Positions 1 through 8,525 are shown, numbered from the stretch's first letter. The stretch: DNA of 64,000 nt from Shinella lacus (GCF_010994755.1 NZ_WHSB02000001.1:62001-126000), one strand, 5' to 3'. Numbers and translations are program-made. Notes: a model not told the origin generated them from the sequence alone.

Positions 1-717
1 CTCGCCCGGCTGACGCGGCTGGAAAAGGAACTGGAACAGGAGAAGGACAAAGGCGAGCGCCAGGAAAAGCGGCTTGCCGTCGCCGCCGACGAGCGCGTCG
101 CGCTCCGCCAGCGCATCCGGCAGCTCGAAGAGCGGATCGTGCAGGCGGAAGCGACCGCCGCACCCTTCGGCCAGCGGGTACGCGCGGAAGAAGGCAGCCC
201 TGCCGAACGCGCGGACACCGAGGCCGCACGCGCCAACGCTCTCTCCCAGCGGCTCGCCGAGGCCGAGGAAAGGTGCCGCGCCTTGCAGCGTGACCTCGAA
301 CAGTTGCAGGACCATAGCCATTCGATCCTCCGGGAGAACGAGGCGCTCGAAGCGGCCGTGACCGCGCAGCTCCAGGCCGGCGGCAGCCAGGCGAGCCCGC
401 AGCCGGCAGGCCCCGTGCTCTATGTCGGCGGCCGGCGTAATCTTTTTGATCACCTGCGCGCCTATGCTGAAAGCCGCAATGTCGACCTCCTGCTGCATGA
501 TGGCGGCATGGAGGACAGCACGACGCTGCTGCCGGCACTTGTCGGACAGGCATCGACGATCCTGTTTCCGGTCGATCACATCAGCCACAGCGCCGTCGGC
601 CTGGTAAAACGCCTGTGCCGCGCGCAGGGAAAACCCTACCTCCCACTGCGCTCCGCCGGCCTCGCGAGCTTCCTCGCCGCCATTACAGGAGCCGGTGGCG
701 CCTACGGCCGGCTGTAG
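1..717 (+). CDS. DUF2325 domain protein, 3' part
   Basis: The reading frame is open from the first base of the window, so the 5' end lies outside; 238 residues are visible. The first ~115 residues are rich in Glu, Arg, Ala, Leu and Gln with heptad-like spacing and should form a coiled coil. The last ~100 residues begin with VLYVGGRRNLFDHLR, followed by LLLHDGG and a PVDHISHSA segment, which is the DUF2325 pattern. The domain has no firmly established biochemical role; a Rossmann-like nucleotide or ligand-binding fold is plausible. The gene is followed by a 26-bp palindrome and shows no functional link with the GntR/ABC operon downstream. The family call is fairly secure; function is unknown. 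Confidence 0.75.
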   Translation, partial: LARLTRLEKELEQEKDKGERQEKRLAVAADERVALRQRIRQLEERIVQAEATAAPFGQRVRAEEGSPAERADTEAARANALSQRLAEAEERCRALQRDLEQLQDHSHSILRENEALEAAVTAQLQAGGSQASPQPAGPVLYVGGRRNLFDHLRAYAESRNVDLLLHDGGMEDSTTLLPALVGQASTILFPVDHISHSAVGLVKRLCRAQGKPYLPLRSAGLASFLAAITGAGGAYGRL

Positions 718-742
718 CCGCTTCTTCCCTCTCTACCTCTGA

Positions 743-768
743 TTTTGCCTGCCAGCTGGCAGGCAAAA
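743..768. repeat. 26-bp perfect palindrome
   Basis: A perfect dyad symmetric over 13 bp per arm, with half-site TTTTGCCTGCCAG, lies 26 bp after the DUF2325 stop and 115 bp before the GntR start. As RNA it would fold into a strong hairpin, but the U-run is on the 5' side and the A-run on the 3' side on both strands, so it is not a canonical intrinsic terminator. It could be an operator or a factor-assisted terminator hairpin. Confidence 0.6.
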
Positions 769-841
769 GCGCACCGCGCCGCCCATCGGTCGCCAGCCGA
801 TGAGCGGCATTTGTCGTTTTCGCATTCCTTCAAAGAGGTCG

Positions 842-869
842 TTGACAGTAAATATTCAGATGATATCTT
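842..869 (+). promoter_or_regulatory. candidate sigma70-type promoter for the GntR/ABC operon
   Basis: TTGACA (842-847) is followed after 16 bp by TATCTT (864-869) in an AT-rich island that contrasts with the GC-rich surroundings. Transcription would start only a few bases before the ATG at 883, where no Shine-Dalgarno is visible, so the mRNA may be leaderless or nearly so. The imperfect dyad TTCAGATGATATCTTGAA overlaps the promoter and could be the operator of the GntR protein. This is inference from consensus matching only. Confidence 0.35.
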
Positions 870-882
870 GAAAATATATTTT

Positions 883-1590
883 ATGGAGCGACCCAAAGTG
901 CAGCCTCTCTCCACCAAGAAAATGCGCCTGAGCGACGTCGCCTATCACGGGCTGCGCACCGCCATCATCAAGGCGGAACTGCTGCCGGGCTCGCCGATCG
1001 ACGAGAAGGAATGCATGGAGCGGCTGGCGGTCGGCCGCACGCCGCTGCGCGAGGCGCTGCAAAGGCTGGCGCAGGAAGACCTGTTGCTGGCGGTGCCGCA
1101 GCGCGGTTATTTCGTCTCCTCCACCTCGGCCACCGATTTCTTTCAGCTCCAGGAATTTCGCCTCCAGGCCGAGCTCTGGGCCGCGCGGCTTGCCGCCACC
1201 CGCATCAGCGACGCGCAGCTCGATCGCCTGGCCGCGCTGATCGAGGAAGCGCGCGCCGGCGTCGAGGCCAAGCGCATGGAGATCGAATGGCATCTCGGCA
1301 TCGACGAGGAGATGCACAAGCTGATCGCCGAGGCCTCCGGGAACACTTACCTGATGCAGGCGCTGACGCGGCTCTATGCGCTATCGGTGCGCAGCCTCTA
1401 TGTCTCGCGCATGCCCGTCGCGCTTCTCTTTGAAGACCTGAACGACATGGTGGTGATCCACGAGGCGCTTGCCAGCCGCGATCCCGACAGGGCGGAGGCG
1501 GCAATGCGGGGGCACCTCTCGGTCAGCGCGACGAACCTCATCCGCCCCGTCGAGCCCTCCCGCCAGACGCGCATGGAGACACGGAAATGA
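883..1590 (+). CDS. GntR family transcriptional regulator (FadR/FCD subfamily)
   Basis: A 235-residue DNA-binding regulator. The N-terminal winged helix-turn-helix (about residues 12-75) carries the recognition segment VGRTPLREALQRL typical of GntR. The C-terminal all-helical FCD domain holds the usual metal/ligand-site pattern: DEEMHKLIAEASGN, then VVIHEAL and MRGHL. A longer frame begins at 745 but its N-terminus is not protein-like and crosses the palindrome and AT-rich promoter island, so the ATG at 883 is preferred. Its TGA overlaps the ATG of the first permease gene (ATGA). FCD-type GntR proteins usually repress their own catabolic operon and respond to a carboxylate, so control of the 883-8525 unit is likely. 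Confidence 0.88.
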   Translation: MERPKVQPLSTKKMRLSDVAYHGLRTAIIKAELLPGSPIDEKECMERLAVGRTPLREALQRLAQEDLLLAVPQRGYFVSSTSATDFFQLQEFRLQAELWAARLAATRISDAQLDRLAALIEEARAGVEAKRMEIEWHLGIDEEMHKLIAEASGNTYLMQALTRLYALSVRSLYVSRMPVALLFEDLNDMVVIHEALASRDPDRAEAAMRGHLSVSATNLIRPVEPSRQTRMETRK

Positions 1591-2447
1591 TCGCCGCGCG
1601 CCGAGGCAATCTCGTGACACTGGCGCTCCTCGCCCCGTCCCTCCTCAGCGCCATCCTCCTGCTGGTCATCCCGATCCTCATCGTCATCGCCTTTTCCTTC
1701 GCCGAGCAGGACACCTATGGCGGTGCGAAATTCGGCTTCACGCTGGCGAGCTACCGCGAGCTCTTCCAGGCCATCTACCTGCCGATCTTCCTGAATTCGC
1801 TCCAGCTTGCCGCTGTCTCCACCATCGTTTGCCTGCTGGTCGGCTATCCGATCGCCTATTTCATCGCGTTGCGCGCCGGGCGCCATGCCGGGTTGCTGCT
1901 GGCGCTGCTGCTCATTCCCTTCTGGATCGATTTCATCGTGCGCATGTCGGCCTGGATGGTGCTGCTCGGCCGCAACGGCACGATCAACAGCGCGCTCCTC
2001 GGCCTCGGCTTCATCGAGCAGCCGATCCGCATGATCGGCACCTATCCGGCCGTGCTCGTCGGCATGCTCTATGCCTTCCTGCCGACCACGGTGCTACCGA
2101 TCCATGCCGCGCTGAACGGCCTCGACAAGCGCCTACTGGAAGCCGCAGACGATCTCGGCGCGACGCCGCTGCAATCCTTCTGGCGGGTCACCTTCCCACT
2201 GTCGCTGCCGGGCGTGATGGCCGCCATCCTCTTCGTCTTCGTGCCGGCCATGGGTGTCTATGCCATCCCCGTCCTGCTCGGCGGCGGCAAGAGCATCATT
2301 CTCGGCAACCTGATCGTCCAGCTCTTCCTCGATTTCCGCAACATGCCGCTGGGTGCGGCCGTCTCCGTGGTGCTGCTGGTCATCTCGTCGGGCATCATCG
2401 TCTGCTACATGCGCGTGCTGCGCTCCGTCGAGGAGGCGCGAACATGA
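1587..2447 (+). CDS. ABC transporter permease (PotB/PotH-like)
   Basis: A 286-residue inner-membrane permease with about six hydrophobic segments. The cytoplasmic EAA loop is visible as EAADDLGATPLQSFWRV, which contacts the ATPase. Length and order match the first permease of spermidine/putrescine-type importers (COG1176). The start overlaps the GntR stop (ATGA) and the end overlaps the next permease (ATGA), indicating translational coupling. It should pair with the permease at 2444, the binding protein at 3264 and the ATPase at 4360. The family also moves Fe3+, mannopine-type opines and other small organic solutes, so polyamine specificity is not proven. Confidence 0.88.
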   Translation: MIAARRGNLVTLALLAPSLLSAILLLVIPILIVIAFSFAEQDTYGGAKFGFTLASYRELFQAIYLPIFLNSLQLAAVSTIVCLLVGYPIAYFIALRAGRHAGLLLALLLIPFWIDFIVRMSAWMVLLGRNGTINSALLGLGFIEQPIRMIGTYPAVLVGMLYAFLPTTVLPIHAALNGLDKRLLEAADDLGATPLQSFWRVTFPLSLPGVMAAILFVFVPAMGVYAIPVLLGGGKSIILGNLIVQLFLDFRNMPLGAAVSVVLLVISSGIIVCYMRVLRSVEEART

Positions 2448-3232
2448 AGAAGCTGATCGCGCTCTACGTCCCCGCCGCCACGCTTATCGGCTACATCTTC
2501 CTCTTCGCGCCCTTGCTGGTCCTCGTCATCTACGCCTTCAATGCCGGCCGCTCGACAGTGGTCTGGGAAGGGTTTTCGCTCGCCTGGTTTGCGGAAGCGC
2601 TGCGCGACCGGGGGCTGCGGGCCGGCCTGCAAGTCAGCGTCATCGTCGCCATCGCCTCGGCGGCACTTGCAACGATGATCGGCACCAGTGCAGCACTCGC
2701 CGTGGTCAAGCGCCCCTTTGCCGGAAAGAACCTATTCTCGACGCTCATCATCGCGCCGCTGGTGCTGCCGGAGATCGTGCTCGCGGTCGGCCTGCTCGTC
2801 GCGACCGTCTGGACCGGCGTGCCCCTCGGCTACGGCACCTTGATCGCCGGCCATGTGCTCGTGTCGATCCCGTTTAGCTTCCTGATCGTGCGCGCCGCTG
2901 CCTCCGGTCTCGATCCGCGCCTCGACGAGGCGGCCGCCGATCTCGGCGCCAACGGTAAGCAGGCCTTCCTGCGCGTGACGCTGCCGCTGTTGGCGCCCGC
3001 CATCCTCTCGGCCTTCCTGCTCTGCGCAGTGATCTCCTTCGACAACTTCGTCGTCTCGACCTTCGTCTCGGGCGTCGGCTCGACGCCACTGCCGATCCAG
3101 ATCTACGCCACGCTGAAGTCCGGCCTCACGCCGAAGATCAATGCGCTCGGCGCCATGCTGATCGCGGTCAACGTGCTGGTCATCCTGGTCGTCATGAGCC
3201 GCTACCTCAAGACGATCCGCAAACAATCATAA
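2444..3232 (+). CDS. ABC transporter permease (PotC/PotI-like)
   Basis: A 262-residue second permease of the importer (COG1177 type). The start ATG at 2444 overlaps the stop of the preceding permease as ATGA; the frame is open further upstream, but that extension overlaps other genes and is not protein-like. About six transmembrane segments are visible, and the EAA loop reads EAAADLGANGKQAFLRV. Near the C-terminus SFDNFVVSTFVSG is the characteristic potC-like segment. It forms the heterodimeric membrane channel with the permease at 1587. Confidence 0.88.
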   Translation: MKKLIALYVPAATLIGYIFLFAPLLVLVIYAFNAGRSTVVWEGFSLAWFAEALRDRGLRAGLQVSVIVAIASAALATMIGTSAALAVVKRPFAGKNLFSTLIIAPLVLPEIVLAVGLLVATVWTGVPLGYGTLIAGHVLVSIPFSFLIVRAAASGLDPRLDEAAADLGANGKQAFLRVTLPLLAPAILSAFLLCAVISFDNFVVSTFVSGVGSTPLPIQIYATLKSGLTPKINALGAMLIAVNVLVILVVMSRYLKTIRKQS

Positions 3233-3263
3233 GAACCACCAACCAAGAAATGGGGAATGCGCA

Positions 3264-4292
3264 ATGAAAAACTGGAGAACACTTTTTGCATCGGTCAGCC
3301 TGGTCGCCATCGCCTCCGGCGCCTCGGCCGCCGAGCTCAACATCTATGCCTGGTCCGGCGAAGTGCCGCAGGAAATCGTCGACGACTTCGCGAAGGAGAC
3401 CGGCATCACGGTGACCTTCGACACCTACGACTCCAACGAGACGATGATGGCGAAGCTGTCGGCCGGCGCCAGCGGCTACGACCTCATCGAACCCAGCCAG
3501 TACACCGTGCAGGTGCTCGCCAAGCAGGGCCTGTTGCAGGAACTGGATCACGCCAAGATCCCGAACATCGGCAATCTTGGCGCGCCCTTCAAGGAGGTCT
3601 CCTACGATCCCGGCCAGAAATGGTCGGTACCCTATATCTGGGGCACCACCGGTTTTGCCTATAACGAGGACTGCGTGAAGACGCCGCCGACGAGCTGGAA
3701 GGCGCTGTGGGACCCGCAGTATGAAGGCCGCATCTACATGCTCGACAATATGCTGGCAGCCTATATCGCTGGCCTCCAGGTCAACGGCTTCGATGCCGGC
3801 ACCACCAAGCCGGAGGAAATCGAGAAGGCGACCCAGTCCCTCATCGAGCAGAAGAAGGTGCTTGGCGGTTACAACAGCACCAATTACGGCGACCTGCTCG
3901 CCTCGGGCGAAGCCTGCATCGTGCAGGGCTGGAACGGTTCCATCGCACAGGTGATGGTGACCAATCCGAAGGTGAAATACGTCATTCCGGATGAAGGCGG
4001 CTCGATGTGGATCGATGGTTTCGCCATTCCGACATCGGCCAAGAATGTCGAGGAAGCCTACAAGTTCATCGACTACATCATGCGGCCGGACGTCGCCGCC
4101 AAGGCGGCGGATCTCTCGAAATCGGCGACCGTCATCGACAAGGCCAAGGCGCTGCTGCCGAAGGAAACAGCAGGAAACGCCGCCATCTATCCGCCGGAAG
4201 ACAAGCTGATGAAGGCCGACTTCATCCTCGACGTCGGCGATGCGACAAAACTCTACCAGGATGGCTGGACCAAGGTGAAGACCGCCCAGTAA
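3264..4292 (+). CDS. ABC transporter periplasmic binding protein (PotD-like)
   Basis: A 342-residue secreted solute receptor. A signal peptide of about 23 residues ends at ASAA, followed by a mature start of ELNIYAWSGEVPQEIV, the classic beginning of the PotD/PotF spermidine/putrescine-binding family (SBP_bac_8). YDLIEPSQY and the WGTTGFAYN segment are also typical of the family. The ligand-binding acidic and aromatic residues cannot be assigned with certainty by eye, so the substrate could be a polyamine or another small charged solute. A strong hairpin follows the stop codon and may stabilise this mRNA segment relative to the permease genes. Confidence 0.87.
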   Translation: MKNWRTLFASVSLVAIASGASAAELNIYAWSGEVPQEIVDDFAKETGITVTFDTYDSNETMMAKLSAGASGYDLIEPSQYTVQVLAKQGLLQELDHAKIPNIGNLGAPFKEVSYDPGQKWSVPYIWGTTGFAYNEDCVKTPPTSWKALWDPQYEGRIYMLDNMLAAYIAGLQVNGFDAGTTKPEEIEKATQSLIEQKKVLGGYNSTNYGDLLASGEACIVQGWNGSIAQVMVTNPKVKYVIPDEGGSMWIDGFAIPTSAKNVEEAYKFIDYIMRPDVAAKAADLSKSATVIDKAKALLPKETAGNAAIYPPEDKLMKADFILDVGDATKLYQDGWTKVKTAQ

Positions 4293-4309
4293 CGGCGGCC
4301 CGGACCATC

Positions 4310-4331
4310 GGCGGCCGGGTTGCCGGCCGCC
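4310..4331 (+). other. intercistronic GC hairpin after the binding-protein gene
   Basis: A 9-bp perfect stem GGCGGCCGG / CCGGCCGCC with loop GTTG lies between the binding-protein stop (4292) and the ATPase start (4360). It lacks a strong T-run. Such hairpins between receptor and downstream transporter genes commonly protect the 5' message from 3' exonucleases; that role here is inferred. Confidence 0.5.
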
Positions 4332-4359
4332 CCTTTCCCTGAGCGAGTTCCAGAACGAT

Positions 4360-5478
4360 ATGCCGCCTGACATCACGACAGAGCCGGCCGGCGTGAGCCG
4401 TGCTGCCATCGAACTGATCGATATCCGCAAGGCCTTCGGCACCGGAGCCGAGACGGCCTATGCCGTCGACCGCCTGAATCTGACGATAAAGGCGGGCGAA
4501 TTCTTCACCTTCCTCGGCCCGTCGGGCTGCGGCAAGACGACGACATTGCGCATGATCGCCGGCTTCGAGGAGCCGACCTCCGGCCGGCTGCTGCTCGACG
4601 GCCGCGACGTGACCGGCGTGCCGGCACACCAGCGCAACGTCAACACCGTGTTCCAGAGCTATGCGCTCTTCCCGCATCTGAACGTCGGCGAGAATGTCGG
4701 ATTCGGCCTTTCGGTAAAAGGTGTCGCGAAGGACGAGATCCGCGATCGCGTAAAAGCCGCGCTCGACAGCGTGCACATGACCCATGCCATCGACCGCAAG
4801 CCCTCAGCCCTTTCCGGCGGCCAGCAGCAGCGCATCGCGCTTGCCCGCGCGCTGATCAACCGCCCCTCCGTGCTGCTGCTCGATGAACCCTTCGGCGCGC
4901 TCGACCTCAAACTGCGCCGCGAGATGCAGATGGAGGTGAAGGAGATGCAACGCCGCCTCGGCATCACCTTCATCTTCGTCACCCACGACCAGGAAGAAGC
5001 GCTGACCATGTCGGACCGTATCGCCGTGATGAACAACGGCGTCGTCCAGCAGGTGGGCGGCCCGGTCGAGATCTACGAGCGGCCGGCCAACCGTTTCACC
5101 GCTGGCTTCATCGGCGACATGAACCTCATCGAGGCGCGCATCACCGCCCGCAATGGCGATCAGTTCACTCTGGAGGCCGCCGGCAGCCGGATCGATTTCC
5201 CCTGCACCCTGCCGCTGCAGCCCGGCGATGCCTGCATCCTCGCCATCCGCCCCGAGGCGCTGCATTTCGTCGAGGGCGAGGCCGGCGGGTCGGTCCGCTT
5301 TTCCGGCGCGCTCGGCGAGGCCGTCTATATCGGCACCGACACTGTCTACGCGCTCGTGCTCGCCGACGGCACCCGCCTGCATGCCCGCGTGCGCAACGGC
5401 GACCGGCCGATGCCGCAAGCCGGCGCACCGGCCACGCTCGCCTGCGCCCCCTCCGCCATCAGACTCCTCACGCAATAG
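4360..5478 (+). CDS. ABC transporter ATP-binding protein (PotA-like)
   Basis: A 372-residue ATPase that drives the importer encoded at 1587-4292. Walker A GPSGCGKT is at residues 53-60, the signature is LSGGQQQR, Walker B reads VLLLDEPFGALD and the switch is VTHDQEE. The C-terminal ~120 residues form a TOBE_2-type regulatory domain, as expected for PotA/UgpC-like ATPases. No strong ribosome site is seen before the ATG at 4360. All catalytic motifs are intact. Gene order permease-permease-receptor-ATPase differs from the enteric potABCD order but is common in rhizobia. Confidence 0.9.
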   Translation: MPPDITTEPAGVSRAAIELIDIRKAFGTGAETAYAVDRLNLTIKAGEFFTFLGPSGCGKTTTLRMIAGFEEPTSGRLLLDGRDVTGVPAHQRNVNTVFQSYALFPHLNVGENVGFGLSVKGVAKDEIRDRVKAALDSVHMTHAIDRKPSALSGGQQQRIALARALINRPSVLLLDEPFGALDLKLRREMQMEVKEMQRRLGITFIFVTHDQEEALTMSDRIAVMNNGVVQQVGGPVEIYERPANRFTAGFIGDMNLIEARITARNGDQFTLEAAGSRIDFPCTLPLQPGDACILAIRPEALHFVEGEAGGSVRFSGALGEAVYIGTDTVYALVLADGTRLHARVRNGDRPMPQAGAPATLACAPSAIRLLTQ

Positions 5479-5492
5479 GATCTTTTTTCATC

Positions 5493-6188
5493 ATGTCGAT
5501 CAAATCCTACCGGATCGCCGACCCTGCGCCGCAGCTCGACGCCGGCCTTCTCGCCCGCTTCGCCCGCGTCGAGGCCGCGACCGTCGGCCACTACCTGCAC
5601 GATCGTTTCATGCGCAATGACCTGCGCCCGCTGATCGATGGCGTGCGGGTGGCGGGCACCGCGCAGACCGTGTCGATCCCCGGCCCGGATTCCACCCTGC
5701 TCTATCACGCCATGGATCGCGTGCGCCCCGGCGATATCCTCGTGATCGACCGGGCCGGCGACGAGCGCCATGCCGCCTGGGGCGGCTTCATGGCCGCCGT
5801 CGCCAAGGAGCGCAAGCTCGCCGCCGTCATCGTCGACGGCATGATCACCGACCCGGCGGCAATCCGCGAGGCCGGCGTACCGACCTGGGCGCGCGGCGTC
5901 TCGCCGATCACCACGAAGCTGCTCAATCTCGGTGGCGGCTACAACATCCCCGTCTCCTGCGGCGGCGTCACCGTCAATCCGGGCGACGCGATCCTCGCCG
6001 ACGACTGCGGCATCCTTGTGCTGCCGCCCGACCAGGTGGCCGGTATCGCCGATATCGCGCTCGCCGACCAGGAAGACGAAGGAAGCTGGGTGGCACGCAT
6101 CAATGCCGGCGCCACCTTGCAGGAACTGGTCGATATCGCCGGCATGATCGCCGACCGGCAGAAAAAGGATGGTGCCGCCCATGGCTGA
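5493..6188 (+). CDS. RraA/HMG-aldolase family protein with altered catalytic Arg
   Basis: A 231-residue protein of the RraA fold, which includes 4-hydroxy-4-methyl-2-oxoglutarate aldolases and the RNase E regulator RraA. The phosphate/substrate-binding glycine segment HAAWGGFMAAVAKERK is followed by AAVIVDGMITD. Class II pyruvate aldolases of this fold normally have an Arg-Asp pair at the end of that strand; here the Arg is replaced by Thr while the metal-binding Asp is kept. Oxaloacetate or HMG aldolase activity is therefore uncertain. It sits 14 bp after the ATPase gene and overlaps the next gene by 8 bp, so it belongs to the importer operon. The related name 'dimethylmenaquinone methyltransferase' seen in databases is a known misannotation. 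Confidence 0.78.
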   Translation: MSIKSYRIADPAPQLDAGLLARFARVEAATVGHYLHDRFMRNDLRPLIDGVRVAGTAQTVSIPGPDSTLLYHAMDRVRPGDILVIDRAGDERHAAWGGFMAAVAKERKLAAVIVDGMITDPAAIREAGVPTWARGVSPITTKLLNLGGGYNIPVSCGGVTVNPGDAILADDCGILVLPPDQVAGIADIALADQEDEGSWVARINAGATLQELVDIAGMIADRQKKDGAAHG

Positions 6189-6903
6189 CACGCTCGACAA
6201 TCTCGCCGTCTGGCTCTCGACCCCGCACCAGGCGATGATCGAGATCGCCCACGACATCGGCTACCGCCATATCGTGCTCGACGTAGAGCACGGCCTGTTC
6301 GACCTCGAAGCGCTGGACCGCATCCTCGCTCTCGGCAAGGCGCTCGGCATGACCATGCATGCCAAGGTCTTGGGGCCGGAAGCAATCCCGATCCAGCAGG
6401 CGCTCGACATGGGCGCCGACAGCGTGATCATCCCGCATATCGGCGATGTCGAGCATGCGCGCCGCGTGACCGCGTCCGCCAAATACCCGACGCTCGGCAC
6501 GCGCAGCTTTTCCGGCACCCGCCCCGCTCGCTATGGCGGCGTGAAACCGGAATATTACGATAACGAAAACGCCAAGACGCGCTGCTATCCGATGATCGAA
6601 TCCGCCGCCGCCCTCAAGGATGTCGAGGCGATCCTCGCGCTGCCGACCGTCGACGGCCTCTTCGTCGGCCCGAGCGACCTCTCGCTCGATTCCGGCCGCG
6701 GCGCCTATCGCAACACGGATGCGGACAAGGCAGATCTTAGAAAGATCGCGCAAGCGGCTGAAAAAGCGGGGAAACCCTGGATCATGCCTGCCTGGTCGCG
6801 CGCCGAGCGCGCCTTTGCCAAGGAGCTAGGCGCGAGCCTGATGGTCGTCGCCGACGAATACGGCTCGATCTGGACGGGCCTCGAAGACGCCGCAAAACCC
6901 TGA
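6181..6903 (+). CDS. HpcH/HpaI family class II aldolase
   Basis: A 240-residue TIM-barrel aldolase/citrate-lyase family member. Visible family signatures are IVLDVEHGLFD (catalytic His region), MIESAAAL with the metal-binding Glu, and LFVGPSDLSLD with the metal-binding Asp. At the position where HpaI-type enzymes carry a conserved Arg (as in the paralogue near 38.9 kb, VRVPEG) this protein has HAKVLG, so the Arg appears to be Lys. The ATG at 6181 overlaps the previous stop by 8 bp; an ATG at 6169 is possible but less likely. Expected chemistry is retro-aldol cleavage of a 2-keto acid to pyruvate plus an aldehyde. Substrate is unknown. Confidence 0.8.
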   Translation: MADTLDNLAVWLSTPHQAMIEIAHDIGYRHIVLDVEHGLFDLEALDRILALGKALGMTMHAKVLGPEAIPIQQALDMGADSVIIPHIGDVEHARRVTASAKYPTLGTRSFSGTRPARYGGVKPEYYDNENAKTRCYPMIESAAALKDVEAILALPTVDGLFVGPSDLSLDSGRGAYRNTDADKADLRKIAQAAEKAGKPWIMPAWSRAERAFAKELGASLMVVADEYGSIWTGLEDAAKP

Positions 6904-6923
6904 AAATCGAACGGAATTTCATC

Positions 6924-8525
6924 ATGAACGAGACCATTTCCTGCGGCAGCCGCCTGATGCAGATCCTCAAGGCCTATGGCGTCGATACCGTCTTCGGCAT
7001 GCCGGGCGTGCACACGCTCGAAGCCTATCGCGGCATGGAGGCCGCCGGCATCCGCCATATCGGCGTGCGCCATGAACAGGGCGCCGGCTTCATGGCCGAC
7101 GGTTATGCCCGCATGTCGGGCAAGCCGGGCGTCTGCGTGCTGATTTCAGGCCCGGGCGTCACCAATGCGGCGACCCCGATCGGCCAGGCCTATTCCGACA
7201 GCGTGCCGATGCTGGTCATCACCTCCGTAGCCGCCAACAAGGATCTGGGCATGGGCCGCGGCATGCTGCACGAGATCACCGACCAGTCCGCCGTCACCCG
7301 CCCCCTCACCGCCTTCTCCGAGACCGCGACGAGCCCCGACCAGGTGCGCGAATATATCGCCCGCGCCTTCGCCCTCTTCGATAGCGGCCGCCCGCGCCCG
7401 GTGCATGTGTCGATCCCGCTCGACGTCTTCAAGGCGCCGGACGACAAGGCCGCCACCCGGCGCACCACCGCGCGGCGCCGTGCACCCGATGCCGCACAGG
7501 TCGAGGCGGCTGCCGCGATCCTCAACGCGGCCAAACGGCCGGTGATCCTCGCCGGCGGTGGTGCGGTTTCCGCAGCCGCCGAGGTCCGCGCCTTAGCGGA
7601 AAAGATCGGCGCGGCCGTGGTGCCGACCATCGCCGCCAAGGGCATCCTGCCCGACGACCACCCGCTCGCCCTGGAAGTGACCGTCGACCGTGGCGCCACG
7701 CAGGATTTCGTGCGCGAGGCCGATGCGGTGCTGCTCATCGGCACCGAGCTTGCCGAGCCCGACATTTGGCTCGACGGCCCGCTGCCGATGAGCGGCAAGA
7801 TCATCCGCATCGATATCGACCCCGCGACGCTGGTGCGTGACTACGACGTGGACGTCGCCATGGAGGCGGATTCGAAACTGGCCGTCGCGGCGATCGCGGA
7901 GAAAGTTTCCGCGGCCACCGGCTTCAAGAACAGCAATGCCATCGCCGAACTGCGCGCCACCGAGCGCGACGGGCTGACGCCGCTCGAACAGAAACATGTG
8001 CGCGTGCTCGACAGCCTGCGCAACGCCATCCCCGATAACGGCGTGGTCTATACCGACATGACGCAACTCGCCTATACCGGCTACGCCTTCTACCGCAGCG
8101 CCCTGCCGCGCACCTGGCATTTCCCCGCCGGCTTCGGCACGCTCGGTTACGCGCTTCCGGCGGCGATCGGCGGCAAGATCGCGAGCCCCGAGACGCCGGT
8201 CGCCGTCATCGTCGGCGACGGCGGTTTCCAGTTCACGCTCCAGGAACTCGGCACGGCTGTGGAAAACAAGCTGCCGCTCGCCATCATCCTGTGGAACAAT
8301 GACAGCCTCGCCCAGATCCGCGATGGCATGATCGCGCGCGACATCCCGACCATCGGCGTCAACCAGCACAATCCGGATTTCGTCAAGCTGGCCAAAGCCT
8401 ATGGTTGCCGGACCGCCGAGCCGACCAGCTTCGAGGACCTGGAAGCCGCCGTCAAAGCCGCCTTCGCCGCGGACGGCCCGACGGTCATCCACCTCAGGGA
8501 AAATGCACCCTTCCTGAAGGCCTGA
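6924..8525 (+). CDS. ThDP-dependent decarboxylase, AruI-like (5-guanidino-2-oxopentanoate decarboxylase family)
   Basis: A 533-residue member of the acetolactate synthase/2-oxoacid decarboxylase superfamily. The N-terminal PYR domain has the catalytic Glu in VRHEQGAGFMADGYAR, the central domain runs from about 190 to 330, and the C-terminal PP domain carries the ThDP motif GDGGFQ followed about 24 residues later by WNND. The segments GPGVTNAATPIGQAYSDSVP and GMLHEITDQS are those I associate with AruI, which decarboxylates the 2-oxo acid of arginine in the transaminase pathway. No arginine:pyruvate transaminase gene lies nearby, so a different 2-oxo acid delivered by the adjacent importer and enzymes remains possible. 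Confidence 0.75.
   Translation: MNETISCGSRLMQILKAYGVDTVFGMPGVHTLEAYRGMEAAGIRHIGVRHEQGAGFMADGYARMSGKPGVCVLISGPGVTNAATPIGQAYSDSVPMLVITSVAANKDLGMGRGMLHEITDQSAVTRPLTAFSETATSPDQVREYIARAFALFDSGRPRPVHVSIPLDVFKAPDDKAATRRTTARRRAPDAAQVEAAAAILNAAKRPVILAGGGAVSAAAEVRALAEKIGAAVVPTIAAKGILPDDHPLALEVTVDRGATQDFVREADAVLLIGTELAEPDIWLDGPLPMSGKIIRIDIDPATLVRDYDVDVAMEADSKLAVAAIAEKVSAATGFKNSNAIAELRATERDGLTPLEQKHVRVLDSLRNAIPDNGVVYTDMTQLAYTGYAFYRSALPRTWHFPAGFGTLGYALPAAIGGKIASPETPVAVIVGDGGFQFTLQELGTAVENKLPLAIILWNNDSLAQIRDGMIARDIPTIGVNQHNPDFVKLAKAYGCRTAEPTSFEDLEAAVKAAFAADGPTVIHLRENAPFLKA

Noticed and set aside
743-768. Intrinsic terminator for the DUF2325 gene
   Set aside because: The hairpin is strong but is followed by A residues on the plus strand and also on the minus strand, so the required U-run is missing.
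1469-2443. N-terminal extension of the second permease
   Set aside because: The open frame reaches 1469 but covers the first permease gene in another frame and is not protein-like. The ATGA overlap at 2444 decides the start.
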